A stretch of 64,000 nucleotides of DNA from Norana najaformis (taxonomy: Eukaryota > Annelida > Clitellata > Crassiclitellata > Hormogastridae): positions 38,310,396-38,374,395 of the forward strand of contig OZ029916.1 of NCBI GenBank assembly GCA_964023275.1. Direction: 5' to 3'. A program made the position numbers and the translations under genes. The notes under the pieces were generated by a model. The model did no database searches. It was not told where the DNA came from and saw only the letters and a list, made by a program, of their open reading frames with translations. Position 1 is the first letter of the stretch, and each line of letters begins with the position of its first letter. Shown piece after piece: positions 44,840-56,067 of the stretch.

Positions 44840-45005
44840 CAGGTCGACCATATCGCCGAGAGAAACCGGAAGACCGGATGAGACCTTGAGTGCAGGGTCA
44901 ATTCCATACGAGGATGTGCTTCGACAAGCTAACCGCTGGCCACAGTGAACAACTGCTCGACCTGACGTTCAACTTCCGGTTCCAGGAATCGACCTTGACC
45001 TTAAT
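44840..45005. other. Exon-like island, unresolved
   Basis: A good plus-strand acceptor (CCTCTCTCTTTCAG) precedes a 36-codon open frame ending SIPYEDVLRQANRWPQ and stop. A second plus frame contains LLDLTFNFRFQESTLTL. The sequence is non-repetitive and GC-richer than its surroundings. No family is recognised, so I do not call a gene. Confidence 0.25.
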
Positions 45006-45034
45006 TTGCACGCTTACATGAAAATGCACACGGG

Positions 45035-45285
45035 CTCTGTCTGTCTGCCTGCCTGCCTGTCTGTCTGTCTGTCTGTCTGTCTGTCATATACATCATGCCT
45101 CTTTCATATCTGTCATGTTTGTCCATCTGTCGTTTTCTTTTTCTTATCTTTCTCCTGTCAATCTGAAGCCGATTTCTCTTTTTATCTGTCCATTCGTCCG
45201 TCCATCTGTCTGTCTGTCCTTCCGTTCGTCCGTCCCTGTCCCTGTCAGTGTGTCCGTCTGTTTGCGTGGATCTGATGTCACATTT
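45035..45285. repeat. CTGT/CCGT microsatellites
   Basis: (CTGT)n at 45040-45085 and degenerate CCGTCCATCTGTC to about 45260. Confidence 0.85.
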
Positions 45286-46005
45286 CTCAGCTCATCTTCG
45301 TCTGCCCGTGTGCAAATGAGAGAACCGTTCATATCTTCGATGCCGCATCTGGCAGGACTATTAAATGACACCGGCAGGGGTCGAGGGGTGTTCCCGGCTG
45401 ACAGCCGAAGACGTTCCTAATAAAATCAGGCCGCTCCCTCGGACGGTCTTCCCTCTATTAGAACAACCACCGCACCTTGTCCCGGGTCGATCGTCCCAAC
45501 CCGTGGAACCAAATCAAGGCCCTTAAGCCGACTCCGGACTCGAGTTTGGGCGACGCAGAATATGTCGGAATTGCTTTCAGCGGCTTCTTAACTCGTGGCC
45601 TCGTCCCGGTGCTGTTCGGAGGTCGACTGGGAGGCCAGGGTGACCGATAAAGCTGTCCAGCCGAGGCCAAGCGACGTGCAGAGGAGGGAGGTTAATTGGA
45701 TGGCTCGCGGGGGCTTGGGTTGGGCGGCAGGATGGGGAGTCGACGGTGATGTCTTCGTTCTGGAGTTTTGTTCTGGTTGATGGAGGTCAAGGATCGTGGA
45801 ATGGAGACGGCCTGGGTCAGAGGTCGGGCGGGAGACAGGGAAGATGGAGAGGTAGAGGAAGGAAGGACCACGAGGACAAACAAGCAGATGGAGAGACACG
45901 GTGACAGACAGACAGAGAGACAGTAATACGGAGTGAGACAGAATGAAAGAATAAGAATATTTGGGTGAGAAGGCGACTGAATGAGAAAGCGAGACCCTGG
46001 AAAGC
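45286..46005. other. GC-rich stretch without an assignable gene
   Basis: About 600 bp richer in CpG than the flanks, with overlapping open frames on both strands (for example minus 45588-45899 and plus 45595-45780). No splice-consistent exon or known domain was found. It could be an untranslated or regulatory CpG-rich region. Confidence 0.35.
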
Positions 46006-46009
46006 AGTG

Positions 46010-46800
46010 TTTTTTTCTTTCTTTTCTTCTCTCTTTCGTTTTATGCTTCGTTTTCTTTCTTTCTTTTTCTTTCTCCTTCGCTAGGTTGTTTATTTTGGTC
46101 TATTCTTAGTCCACTCTCTGTACAACTGCGCTCTTCTGCCTTCTACTCCTATTCCTCCACCTCTTGCTCCTCCTCCTCCGCCACTACCTTCTTCCTCCGC
46201 CTCTACCTTCTTCTCCTTCTCTAGGGTCCTCTTCCTCTACCGCTTCCTTCTCCTTTTCCTCCACCTCTTTCTTCTTTTCTTTCTCCTTCTTCTCCTCCTT
46301 TTCCTCTTTCTCACTCCTCAATCTCTTCCTCCTCCTCTTCCTCTACCTTTTGCTTCTTCTTCTCCTATTTCCCCTCCTCCTCTTCCTCCTTCTCCTCCTA
46401 CTCCTCCTCCTACTCCTCCTACTCCTTCTCCTCCTCCTAATCGTACCCTCCCTCTATATCTCCACTGTCTATTTCTATTTATGAAAAATCCCATTTCGAC
46501 TCTGATCTCTACCTCTTCCTCCTCCTCCCTCCAATTCCTACCCCGTCCCCTCCTCCCATCTTCCTCCTCCTGCTACTAATCCGTAGTTCTCACTCGCTCT
46601 TTCTTCTTATTTCTCTGCTATTCCTCATCCTGTCTTCCTGTCCTACTCCTATTTCTCCTCATATATACCATTTTCTCCTCTATCATCCTCCTTCCATCCC
46701 CCTATTCCATTTCTATAGCCTCCGTTTCTCCTCCTCCTCCTCCTCCTCCTCCTCCTCCTCCTCCTCCTCTTCCGTCTCCTCTTCATCCTTCTCGTCCCTC
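46010..46800. repeat. Pyrimidine tract, TTCTCCTCC-rich, ~780 bp
   Basis: CCTCCTCTTCCTCCTTCTCC sequence, with a (CTC)n block at 46730-46770. The strand asymmetry is strong. Leu/Ser/Phe frames are artefacts. Confidence 0.93.
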
Positions 46801-46975
46801 ACCTTTAACGTGGACATGGTGTCATGATCACTTCTCCACCTCTCCCCCTCTCCCCAATGGATTGATCCTGTCAATTCGCAAGACATTCATCCTCATCCAT
46901 CGAAATCGGAACGGAATCCCATTGCGTTTGAAATCAATTTAAACCCAATAAAACGCGGATCCACGCGGTTGAAAT

Positions 46976-47024
46976 GCATCGTTGCTATGACGCCGTTGCT
47001 ATGACGTCCCGACGGTTGCTATGG
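46976..47024. promoter_or_regulatory. Triple GTTGCTATG (RFX half-site-like) cluster with CRE half-sites
   Basis: GTTGCTATG occurs at 46981-46989, 46995-47003 and 47015-47023, with TGACG directly overlapping the first two. GTTGCYATG resembles the half-site bound by RFX factors, and X-box/CRE adjacency is known from some animal promoters. No first exon is recognised nearby. This is motif inference only. Confidence 0.35.
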
Positions 47025-47169
47025 AGCGCGAAATGAAAACGCTCGGTATGACACTAAATCCACAGGGAGCGCATAGATCGAGGAACCTCTCCCCACTCCT
47101 CCACAGCGAAGGTAAGTGACAGAAGCCGGAAGAACCGAAGGCACCAAGTGCACAAAATTTAGATGCGGA

Positions 47170-47366
47170 GATGGATGGAAGGATGGATGGATTGATGCAT
47201 CGAAGGCCCGATGCACGGATGAATACTCAGATGCCTACGAGATGTATGTGCATCTATCCATCCATTCATCCATACATACATGCATGCATGCACGCATTTA
47301 TGTATGTACTTACGTATGCGTGCACGCATGTATGCATGCATGTATGGATGTATGGATGGATGGATG

Positions 47367-47465
<99 letters not shown>
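47170..47465. repeat. GATG/CATG tracts and pure (ATCT)n
   Basis: Degenerate GGATGGATGG and GCATGCATG repeats precede a perfect (ATCT)n of about 24 units (47367-47464). Confidence 0.95.
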
Positions 47466-47539
47466 ACATACATACATATATCACGTATGTATGTAAGTTA
47501 ATACAAACATATGCAAGTAGTCCACGTGTTTGTAATCTT

Positions 47540-47760
47540 TAACTTTGCCTTCGCTTGCCATGCCTTCCATGTCTTTCCCTTGCCTTGCCTTGCCTTCCAT
47601 TCCGTTGCCTTGCCTTTCCATCGCTTGTCAGAGCTTCCCTTGCCTTACCTACTCTTACCTTTCGTTCCCTGGTGTCTCCTTACCTTGATTCGCCTTTCCT
47701 TCTTTTGTCTTCCTTTTTTCTTTCTTTCCTTTTCCTTGCCTTCCATTCCTATTCTACTAC
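47540..47760. repeat. CTTGCCTTGCC pyrimidine-rich repeat
   Basis: Degenerate CTTGCCTTCC and CTTACCTT units. Confidence 0.75.
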
Positions 47761-47826
47761 TAGGTGGTGTACCTGTAGGGGTCAAGCGAGAACACCCCGA
47801 ATCCTCAGCGCACTCTATACATGCAG

Positions 47827-47828
<2 letters not shown>

Positions 47829-47904
<76 letters not shown>
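47829..47904. repeat. (CA)n microsatellite
   Basis: 38 perfect CA units. Confidence 0.97.
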
Positions 47905-47906
<2 letters not shown>

Positions 47907-48035
47907 AGAATTAGCACAAAAGATTTCCGTGCAAATAATACAACTCCACAGTTGCAATTTAAAGTTTGCATATAATATATATATATATACATACATACAT
48001 ATATATACATATATATATATATATGTATGGGTCAA

Positions 48036-48310
48036 CATAACCACCCAACTACCCATCCATCCCCCCATCCACCCAGCAATACACCCATCCATACACCCAT
48101 CCACGCAGCCACCCATCCATACACCCAGCCACCCATCCACCCATCCATCCACCCAACCATCCATCCACCCACCCAACCACCCATCCATCCACCCAAACAC
48201 CCATCCATCCACCCAACCACCCATCCATCCACCCAACCACCCATCCATCCACCCAACCACCCATCCATCCATCCACCCAACCACCCATCCATCCACCCAA
48301 CCACCCATTA
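48036..48310. repeat. CCATCCACCCAACCAC minisatellite
   Basis: 16-20-bp units built of CCATCCATCCACCCAACCAC. The minus strand is G-rich (GGTGGATGGATGGGTGG). Thr/His/Pro and Gly/Trp/Met/Asp frames are artefacts. A GCGCTACATAAAT box lies at 48392-48404. Confidence 0.93.
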
Positions 48311-48410
48311 ATTTATTTGCAGCAGATCATACAAAAAGTTTTGTGATTTCGGAATTCGATTTTGGTGGATGTCAAGTGCAATGCGAAAAAAGCGCTACAT
48401 AAATTATTAG

Positions 48411-48411
<1 letters not shown>

Positions 48412-48467
<56 letters not shown>
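48412..48467. repeat. (TA)n microsatellite
   Basis: Pure TA run of about 55 bp, followed by GGATTAGATTAGATTATATT, a LINE-tail-like GATTA run. Confidence 0.95.
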
Positions 48468-48469
<2 letters not shown>

Positions 48470-48944
48470 CGTTATACTGGATTAGATTAGATTATATTAG
48501 ACGAATACGTGGAACTCTGCGCTTGGTAGCCAGCCATCCAATCATGACATATTCGAATCAATTCTTTCTCTGTCGGCCATCATTTTATTGCGACCTGGAA
48601 CAAACAGACGGTCTCCGGGGACGTCACACCCAATTAATCCACCCTAAACCCACACCCCCACCCATCGAACTGCGTTGCTAGCTCGCTATTCAGTTCACTG
48701 TCCGGATTTCGCAATCAATAAATTCATGTCTGGCAGATCCAGACACTGATGTGTCCAGATCACTCGGTGCACATAGAATTGGTTTAGCAAGAATCACATT
48801 CGACCAGAAACTTTGTTCCTCACAAATTGTCCCTTATTGGCACAGAAATATACCAATGAACGTACTGGTCACTTTAGCGTGTATAAATGTCAGACAAATA
48901 GATAAGGCTTTCTGTACACTAATTCCTGGTGCCACATGTTGGTG
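48468..48944. other. No supported gene
   Basis: A plus-strand 66-codon frame at 48751-48951 runs into the SINE that follows. No splice signals support it. Confidence 0.45.
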
Positions 48945-49240
48945 CCTCTAGTTGGTAGCGCTTGGTCTGTAATCCACCGATTGCAAGTTCTAGCCTGCTG
49001 AGTGGACTCCGTGTAACGGCCCTGGAGTAGTTCGCCCGTAATTTGTCTCTAAGTAGTAGAAACCGGTACCGGCGCAAGATGAGAAGCAAACAGTAAGTCC
49101 TGCGATGCGTTGGACCCAATGTTCAGGACTTTGGGATTCGTCCTTTGCCGTTTCAAGGGCTGAAGAGGAGGAAATGGCCGCCTCTCCAAATTTCCACTAT
49201 ACGCCTAGTACATCGGCGCTATATAAGTTTTTACTTTACT
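48945..49240 (+). mobile_element. tRNA-derived SINE, family S3, plus strand
   Basis: The head has CTAGTTGGTAGCGCTTGGTC (A box) and GATTGCAAGTTCTAGCC (B box). The body has CTGAGTGGACTCCGTGTAAC and GGCCCTGGAGTAGTTCGC. The end has TCGGCGCTATATAAGTTTTT. A diverged partner lies at 52140-52262. Confidence 0.78.
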
Positions 49241-50044
49241 TTAATTGGACTGGAAAATGGATTTGTATACCAATTGGATCTGACAAGCGCATTTCTATAA
49301 TGCAATCGAATGAAAATTCCTACTAAGTGTTGGGTAAAAGAGTCGCGTTCAGCAACCAGATCGATCAGTTTTTCGGTCAAACCACGGGCTTAACCGCGGC
49401 AGCCACAAGTTGTATAACGCACACATAGCTTTCGGTTCGATTACCGTTAAAAAAGAAGTCCACGGGACTGCGATGCCAATCTGGACCACCAAATTATACG
49501 ACGTGACGTTCGCCGAATTTCTACGGCCTCTATTGCCGAACGATCGAACTTTCGATTATGCGACACGATTCGGGGAAGATTTGTGCCTGATCCAACTCGA
49601 AATCGCCATTTAACCCCACGGATCTCAACCGGCCGCCCTTTCCAAATCCTCCGATCCAATCACAGCGTCTGCAGTGTTGACCTCGCTAGTCCCCGGCCGC
49701 TTTGTGGCAACGCAGATTACATATTTATGTAAAGATTCTACACGTGATGACGTATGTTAGCGCAGCGGTTCCGCCACCAGGGGCGCCAAATAATCCTGTC
49801 CGTGAGCTTGACAAATAAAGCCTGTTAAATACGGTGCACTCAGCAAATCAGTGGCTGGTGCACAGCAGACAGAAAGGTGGTCTGAATGTTATTTGCGTGT
49901 CTGGGCTTTGTGTATCAAACGCATATATACGGCGCCTTCAAAACTGTTGACAATAAATGTTTATCAGGCCTGAGCATGCTTACGTAGAAGAAAAAATGAT
50001 TAGTCCTTTGAGAGGCATCCGTGGGTATGAAGTAACATTAGCGA
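49241..50044. other. No supported gene; promoter-like motifs at 49640-49790
   Basis: A 67-codon plus frame (49410-49613) and overlapping minus frames are non-repetitive but unassigned. At 49655-49760 there are CCAATCA and CACGTGATGACGTA (E-box next to a CRE-like TGACGTA), a promoter-like combination without a visible transcript. Confidence 0.35.
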
Positions 50045-50275
50045 CTGTATTTTCTTAGCCTCGGCATATGATGGCAGGTGGACAGTCGTCTCCCTAGCCG
50101 TCTGATCTTCCAACAGACAGTGTAGCTCAATGTACTTATTTTACAGGCGAGTGCGCTTAGGGAGCGCGAGTGAAGCAGAAAATTAGAAACATCTTCTGCC
50201 TTGACCGGAATTTGAACCTTCGATCTCTAGGCTACAGTCCAGCACCCTATCCACTTGACTACTACGCTTATTATA
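50045..50275 (-). mobile_element. tRNA-derived SINE, family S1, minus strand
   Basis: On the minus strand, a head with GTAGTCAAGTGGATAGGGTG and GAAGGTTCAAATTCCGGTC. The body has AATAAGTACATTGAGCTACA, GATCAGACGGCTAGGGAGAC and CATCATATGCCGAGGCTAAG. It aligns along its length with 40432-40662. Confidence 0.82.
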
Positions 50276-50704
50276 AGCTGGTAATAAGGTATGTTTACTG
50301 CGGGGTGCAGCTAGATATTTGTGCTTAAATACAAATCAGATCTTGAATACTGTATATAACAATGTCTATGTTGATATAATTTTTGCTGCCGCTGTTTATA
50401 AGATATAAGTGCATTGGCGTATTCCGTTTAAATATGAAGTTTGATCGTGTGAAGTTAATTAGGTCAAAGTGTGAAACTGCAAAGATTCGCAACAAAACGT
50501 CAAGAAACATAAACACTTTTACATTTTGCGTCATCAGGCAGCTTTGGGCGCTTGCTTCTTTGTAAAAAGGGTGCCATCGCCTGATTGAAAGTACTTTGCG
50601 CAACCGCCCGATGCTTTATCTTCATACAAGTCTAGTTTTTGCTTTTAGACTGACCGTCCTGCAAACATTTATATGGGAATTTTTTCCAAGTGGAAATGCT
50701 AAAC

Positions 50705-50900
50705 TTCTGCTTCATCGTCATCGTCATCGTCATCATCATCATCATCATCATCTTCTTCTTCTTCTTCTTCTTCATCATCTTCTTCTTCTTCTTTTTCTTC
50801 ATCATCTTCTTCTTCTTCTTCATCTTCATCATCATCATCATCTTCTTCTTCTTCTTCTTCATCTTCATCATTATCATCATCATCTTCTTCTTTTTTTCTT
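50705..50900. repeat. CAT/CTT trinucleotide tract
   Basis: Alternating (CAT)n and (CTT)n blocks of about 195 bp. Confidence 0.95.
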
Positions 50901-51109
50901 CACTTCCTCCTCTCTTTTCCTTGCCCTCCTCCTCCTTCTAGCATCGGCATACATTAATGATTCATGCATCGAGCAGTGACAGGTCGATGGGCTTGAGACA
51001 GATGATGGCGGTTGAACGACAGGAGGGGTGGAGGAACGGAGAATTTGCGGAATTTCGGTTGGAAATCTTTTCAGAGACGAGGTGCAGTGTTGGATATGGA
51101 CCTGCTACA

Positions 51110-51360
51110 GAACTTAAATGTAAATGTATACTTTTTTCTATAGCGATCGTATGACCTCGTCCGTGCTCATTTCTCAATGAATTTATCGGGTGAGGTCCTT
51201 TATCGCCGTTGCCCATGTGAATGGGCGCCCAGCCATTTATGGTTCCCGTGTACTGACCGTGCTAGCCCAAGATTAAAATCTCTGAAATAAGCCATGACTG
51301 GGACGCGAACCGGCATCCTCACACAAACAGGCGCCTTGACGTACGCGTTAACCAATGTAG
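51110..51360 (-). mobile_element. tRNA-derived SINE, family S2, minus strand
   Basis: On the minus strand: TAGCTACATTGGTTAACGCG (A box), GATGCCGGTTCGCGTCCCAG (B box), then GGCTTATTTCAGAGATTTTA, GGGCTAGCACGGTCAGTACA and CCTCACCCGATAAATTCATT. It is clearly the same family as the plus copy at 60165-60420. Confidence 0.85.
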
Positions 51361-51388
51361 CTAGATGAATATTGACTGAGGGCAAAAG

Positions 51389-51432
51389 TAATCGTAATTG
51401 TAATCTCGAGATTTCTACAGCGCCCAGTGAAA
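51389..51432 (-). mobile_element. LINE tail A fragment, minus strand
   Basis: The reverse complement reads CACTGGGCGCTGTAGAAATC then TCGAGATTACAATTACGATTAC, the terminal part of tail family A, truncated to about 45 bp. Confidence 0.7.
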
Positions 51433-51627
51433 GCCAAGGTAGCAGGATGATCGGGTAGACAGAGGTATTTGGACGGTGAAGAGTTTACGAAGATAAGTGG
51501 GTTAGGCCAGAGTTGCGGGTTAGTAAAAGAACAGCTAAGTGTAGTGATTTAAGGATGGGTGATATGATGACGTGTGTATTGGTGACAGACCTTGTAGCTT
51601 CCGTTGTCTTTTGAACCCTTAAAAGCA

Positions 51628-51918
51628 ACGAATGGTCATTGTAGATATTGGAGATAAACTGAGCGCTGAACAGCCGCATGAGAAAGATTGGATGCTGTAA
51701 AAACTGTCTTCGCATTTGGCGGGCACTGAAAGTTGTTTGCGGTGGTTGGTGCATTTTTATTTGCATCACAGAAACTTACCCGATTTCTTAATTTATTTGT
51801 ACTTTTGTGTTACTCTGTAATTTCTTCATTTATTGACACTGATAAAATTATTTTAAAAACTTTTTAGTCTGTTATTTACAAGCACATGCGTTCCCAGGCT
51901 GTTCTTTATCGAATCAAG
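51628..51918 (+). repeat. Dispersed ~290-bp repeat, copy 1
   Basis: Near-identical to 62011-62306 in the same orientation. Shared sequence begins ACGAATGGTCATTGTAGATA and ends GTTCTTTATCGAATCAAG, with only scattered substitutions and a few single-base indels. No coding potential or tRNA-like head was seen. Family unknown. Confidence 0.9.
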
Positions 51919-52127
51919 GAGGAAGGAAAACGGGAAACTGGGTCAAGCCGTACTTCGATGCCTTTTGGTCCAAAAGCATATTGGAAACCATAGCAACCAA
52001 TTGTTAACCCGATACATGCTGGCCTTAAAGTAGACTGGAAACAATAGCAACCAATTCTTAGCCCGATGCACTTTGGTCCCAAATCAGATTGGAAACCATA
52101 GCAACCAGTTGTTGCATTTAAGGCCAT
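51906..52127 (-). CDS. Unassigned 73-codon frame with three 18-residue repeats
   Basis: A 54-bp unit repeated three times (landmarks at 51983, 52037 and 52091) keeps one minus-strand frame open from ATG to TAA. The repeated peptide is GCYGFQ-x2-LGPKCIGL-like, with Cys conserved at the first position of each unit and a second Cys in two of three. There is no signal peptide, no dibasic cleavage site and no splice evidence. It may simply be a tandem repeat whose length happens to be divisible by three. The 3' end overlaps the dispersed repeat at 51628-51918. I do not recognise a family. Confidence 0.2.
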   Translation of the reverse strand: MALNATTGCYGFQSDLGPKCIGLRIGCYCFQSTLRPACIGLTIGCYGFQYAFGPKGIEVRLDPVSRFPSSLIR

Positions 52128-52139
52128 CCAGTTAAAGTA

Positions 52140-52262
52140 TCGTGGTTCATTCTATAGCGCAATTGGTCTGTAATTGAATACTCAAGTATGCTGAGTGTAC
52201 TCCGAGTAACTACCCTGCACAAGTTGTTCGCGCACATTTGACATGCGCCTCTGATTCAGATT
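52140..52262 (+). mobile_element. SINE S3-related fragment
   Basis: ATAGCGCAATTGGTCTGTAA, TATGCTGAGTGTACTCCGAG and TAACTACCCTGCACAAG align with the S3 copy at 48945-49240 with substantial divergence. A TAAGTAAGTAAG run follows. Confidence 0.6.
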
Positions 52263-52406
52263 TAGTAGTAATAGTAAGTAAGTAAGTAATGCATTTGTTA
52301 ACATACCAAATGTCCGTCGACTGAGCGAGGAATCCTAGGCAAAATAAGTAGGTGAAAATCGTAAAAAGTGCAGTAAATAAAAAAACAAGCAAATAAATCT
52401 ACTCAC

Positions 52407-52492
52407 CCGAACCCAAAGAAACCTTTGACGTGTTCAACGATTGGAAAGAATCGTCCTTCGATCAGATCGTTCGGAAAAAAATTCTGTGCCAT
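52407..52492 (-). CDS. Candidate first coding exon of an unrecognised gene
   Basis: On the minus strand an ATG in a strong context (GCAATGG) opens a 28-codon frame reading MAQNFFPNDLIEG, then RFFPIVEHVKGFFGF. It ends at a consensus GTGAGT donor in phase 2. The sequence is non-repetitive and looks like a genuine N-terminus rather than a signal peptide. Upstream (52493-52600) would be the 5' UTR. I found no matching downstream exon on the minus strand before about 50 kb, and I do not recognise the protein. Confidence 0.4.
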
Positions 52493-53048
52493 TGCAAACG
52501 ATCTTCAATATGATTCTTTTTCGTCCTCCTTTTCCAGTAACAGACGATTTCGAAAACGCTATTCGCCTCCGACGTTAGTCAGTGGTCTCAAGTCCGACTA
52601 AAGCACGGGTTACTTGGCGATGACCGTTTCAGTCACTGGGCACCTACTTCTTCGTCGTCCTCGTCTTCGTCTCAAAGATCAGTCTTCTTTCGATGGAAGG
52701 CCATCGCTTGGCACTCCCATTTCGGCTTATCGAGCGCCAGACTTCGGTGTGTGTCCGATATTTGGACTGCGTTCCACGAACGGACGGACGGATGGACGGA
52801 CGGTTACGGGCCTGCGGCTGCGATATAGACAGTTGGCCGCATGGATGGACTGACTGTGGACTGCTTGATTATGTTATTTAGACGGGAATCTCGGTATGCA
52901 GATAATAACCAACCTGTGTTGCGTGAAATGAACTGGACGATCCATGCTCTGATGGTGACGTATTAAGGTACTCTGCCATGCTACAGAATACGCGGTTAAG
53001 ACTGTTCTCAATCGAGTTGAAGCTTTTGTCAACTTATGTAGCGTGTTT

Positions 53049-53394
<346 letters not shown>

Positions 53395-54002
53395 ATTTAG
53401 TTATTTATTCATTTATTCATTCATTCATTTATTTCTGGCGGATAGGCCACAAGGCATGTCTATACATACGCTTTTATAAATAATAGGCCCTAATTTATTT
53501 AAATATTGCAAAACGTGTGTGCTAATTTGACAGTTAACTCGTTCGGTTCGTTTTATTTTATTTCTAACATTTTAACGATTTGTTATTTTAAATCAATTTC
53601 ATAATTAATTTCAACCATATAATTCAGCCATCCGGAATCTTCCTTGCAGAGATCTAACACTACGGACAAAGATGTAATGGAACAGCCAGCAGAAGGGACA
53701 ATGATGTGGGTGGCTCTGAGGGTAGAACTGGGCCGGAGTCACCCAGCCCCTCGAAATTATGACCAGATCGAGATCGCCGCATATTTATTCATTGATTCAT
53801 TTATTTATTGCGATTATTATGCGCGCATGGGCAGCAATTCCGAGTCAGAGCGAAGAGGGAAATGTTCGAGAATAACCGGCTCAGGGTCGTTACACGCAGT
53901 CGGATCCGCTTGACGGCGCAAATCCGCAATCCAGTCGTTGGATTGCTGTGGTAGCGTTTCCGTCTCGGTCGAATGATCTTTTGACGTCAGAGCATCAAGC
54001 AC
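53395..54002. other. No supported gene
   Basis: An AT-rich left part (to 53640) and a mixed right part with an 89-codon plus frame (53644-53913) lacking splice or family support. Confidence 0.4.
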
Positions 54003-54228
54003 CTGAGTTTCTACAGAGGCGTGTAAACAAAATGTTACTTTCGTCTTTACTCTTCTCAGGAGCCTCTACGAAAACTTGTAAGCAAGTGTGTTACCTTTAC
54101 CTTCGCGATTCTGAGGAGTTTCTGTATAGACTTGTAAACAAGCGTATAACCTTTATGCTTCTGGGGAGTTTATATAGAGGCAAGTAGACAAGAGGACAAG
54201 AGTGTTACCTTTATCTTTACCTTAATGT
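54003..54228. repeat. ~55-bp degenerate tandem repeat, four units
   Basis: Units begin GAGTTTCTACAGAGG, GAGCCTCTACGAAAAC, GAGTTTCTGTATAGAC and GAGTTTATATAGAGGC. Each is followed by TTGTAAACAAG-like sequence and TTACCTTTACCTT. Confidence 0.75.
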
Positions 54229-54584
54229 AGTGCCTCCCCGGAATATCTACTTATAAGAGCTCCCTGAACTGAACCAGGAATTCGCAGGGTTTTTCGTTCG
54301 ATTGGAATTCTGCATCAGTCCATCCATAGATACAGACGTATGGATGCCCCTCATATCGGTGCATTGGAGAGGAGCCGCGGGAACGGAGCAGCGATCGGTG
54401 CGTGGAATAATCTCGTCCATTTCAACTGCGCCATATTATGTCAGACTTATTCCGGCTTAAAGCACCTGACCTCTCTGATCTTCGTCGCGCCACGAAACAA
54501 AGCTCTCAAGTCCAGTTGTCCATCCTCAGTTATCAGGCCTCTATGTAATGTAATGCAATGCATCTGAACATTTATGTATGCATG

Positions 54585-54750
54585 TATGTATGTAGTACGT
54601 ACGTATGTATGTATGTATGCATGTATGCATGTATGTATGCATGTATGCATGTATGTATTTATGTATGTATGCATGTATACATGTATGCATGCATGCATGT
54701 ATGTAAGTAAGTAAGTAAGTATGTATGTATGTATGTATGTATGTATGTAT
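54585..54750. repeat. (GTAT)n / GCATGTATG repeat
   Basis: Degenerate GTATGTATGCATG units passing through AAGTAAGTAAG into a perfect GTAT run. Confidence 0.93.
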
Positions 54751-54774
54751 GTTTGTGTTACTGTATATCTTTCG

Positions 54775-54955
54775 TTCTCAGCGTAAACTTACATTTTTAA
54801 ATTGCTTATCCGCCATTGGATGGATGCCTCTTTGTCTTATGGACTGACCTTCGGGATAATGACCTGATTGTGGCTTGGTTTCGGTGCGTCCTCGGTTGAT
54901 GTCTTGTGCATTAGACACCGGTGCGTTAGAAGTTACTAATTACAATTACAATATC
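54775..54955 (+). mobile_element. L2-like LINE 3' end, family B variant
   Basis: TTAAATTGCTTATCCGCCAT, GACTGACCTTCGGGATAATG, TTGATGTCTTGTGCATTAGA and ACACCGGTGCGTTAGAAGTT align with 35900-36070. Ends in AATTACAATTACAAT. Confidence 0.75.
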
Positions 54956-55173
54956 TATGTATTCATGTATCGATGTAGGTATGCATGCATCTTAAATTTT
55001 AACATTTATATAGCGCATTTTAGATCCTTCCAACGGAGCTCAAAAGTGGCTGCTACAGACCTAAATCGGTTCGACCAGAGAGTGTCCGTGAACGTCGTTT
55101 GGAAGTTCGGGGTTCAACTCCCAGCTCGCTCACAGGAAATTTCTTATAAAAGTAAGCACTAGTCCTCAGAGCA

Positions 55174-55226
55174 CTAGATCTAATTGGATACTGGATCTAA
55201 TTGGATACTAGATCTAATTGGATACA
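55174..55226. repeat. 18-bp unit, three copies
   Basis: CTAGATCTAATTGGATAC repeated three times with one substitution. Confidence 0.9.
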
Positions 55227-55364
55227 GGTCGAGCACCTGCTCACTAAAAATCCAATTGCCCAAGACCGACTGAGTCTCTCTACATCCAGAACTAAGGCGC
55301 CTCTGGTGGAAAGGTTCCACAAGGTGCTATATACTTGGCCAAGTACATATATTGCCGCTTGTCA

Positions 55365-55652
55365 CACACATGAACACACGCACTTGCGTACATATATACA
55401 TACAGTCATACACACATGCGTACATATATACACACAGTCATACACACATAAATACACACAAACATTCATACATACATACAGTCATACACACATAAGTACA
55501 TGCATACAAATGCACGTACAGACACCAATATTTACAAATAGATATATCCTTCTGCAAAGTTATCTATTTGCCTGTGTGTCTGTGTGTGTCTGTGTGTGTG
55601 TCTGTGTGTGTGTCTGTGTGTCTGTGTGTCTGTGTGTCTGTCTGTGTGTGTG

Positions 55653-55731
<79 letters not shown>

Positions 55732-55735
55732 ACTA
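55365..55735. repeat. CATA/CACA and (CTGT)n microsatellites
   Basis: Degenerate ACATACATACAGTCATACAC to 55530, then GTGTCTGTGTG passing into a perfect (CTGT)n of about 20 units. Confidence 0.93.
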
Positions 55736-56033
55736 ATGCTAATGTTTGTGTCTCATGCCAGTGTGTAATTTTCGTCTGTTCGTCCGATGACAAAGCAGGG
55801 CAGGTGCTACATCCCGTCTCCTTTGTGACAGTCTGCAATCAGTTGGCGCCTCTCGTGACAGCTGCTGTCATGTGGTCTTACTCAAGGAATTTCTTATATT
55901 AAACATTGTGTGCATGTGTTACATCATAAATATATATAAGACTTACATGCTGTACATATCACTGTAGCGCAGATTTCTGTCAAACTACCTATTTACTAAC
56001 AGCAAGATTGAAAATAAATTCTTAGTTTAGTTC

Positions 56034-56067
<34 letters not shown>

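Noticed and set aside
46164-46484. Leu/Ser/Phe-rich frame resembling a membrane protein
   Set aside because: Pyrimidine microsatellite translation, not a transmembrane protein.
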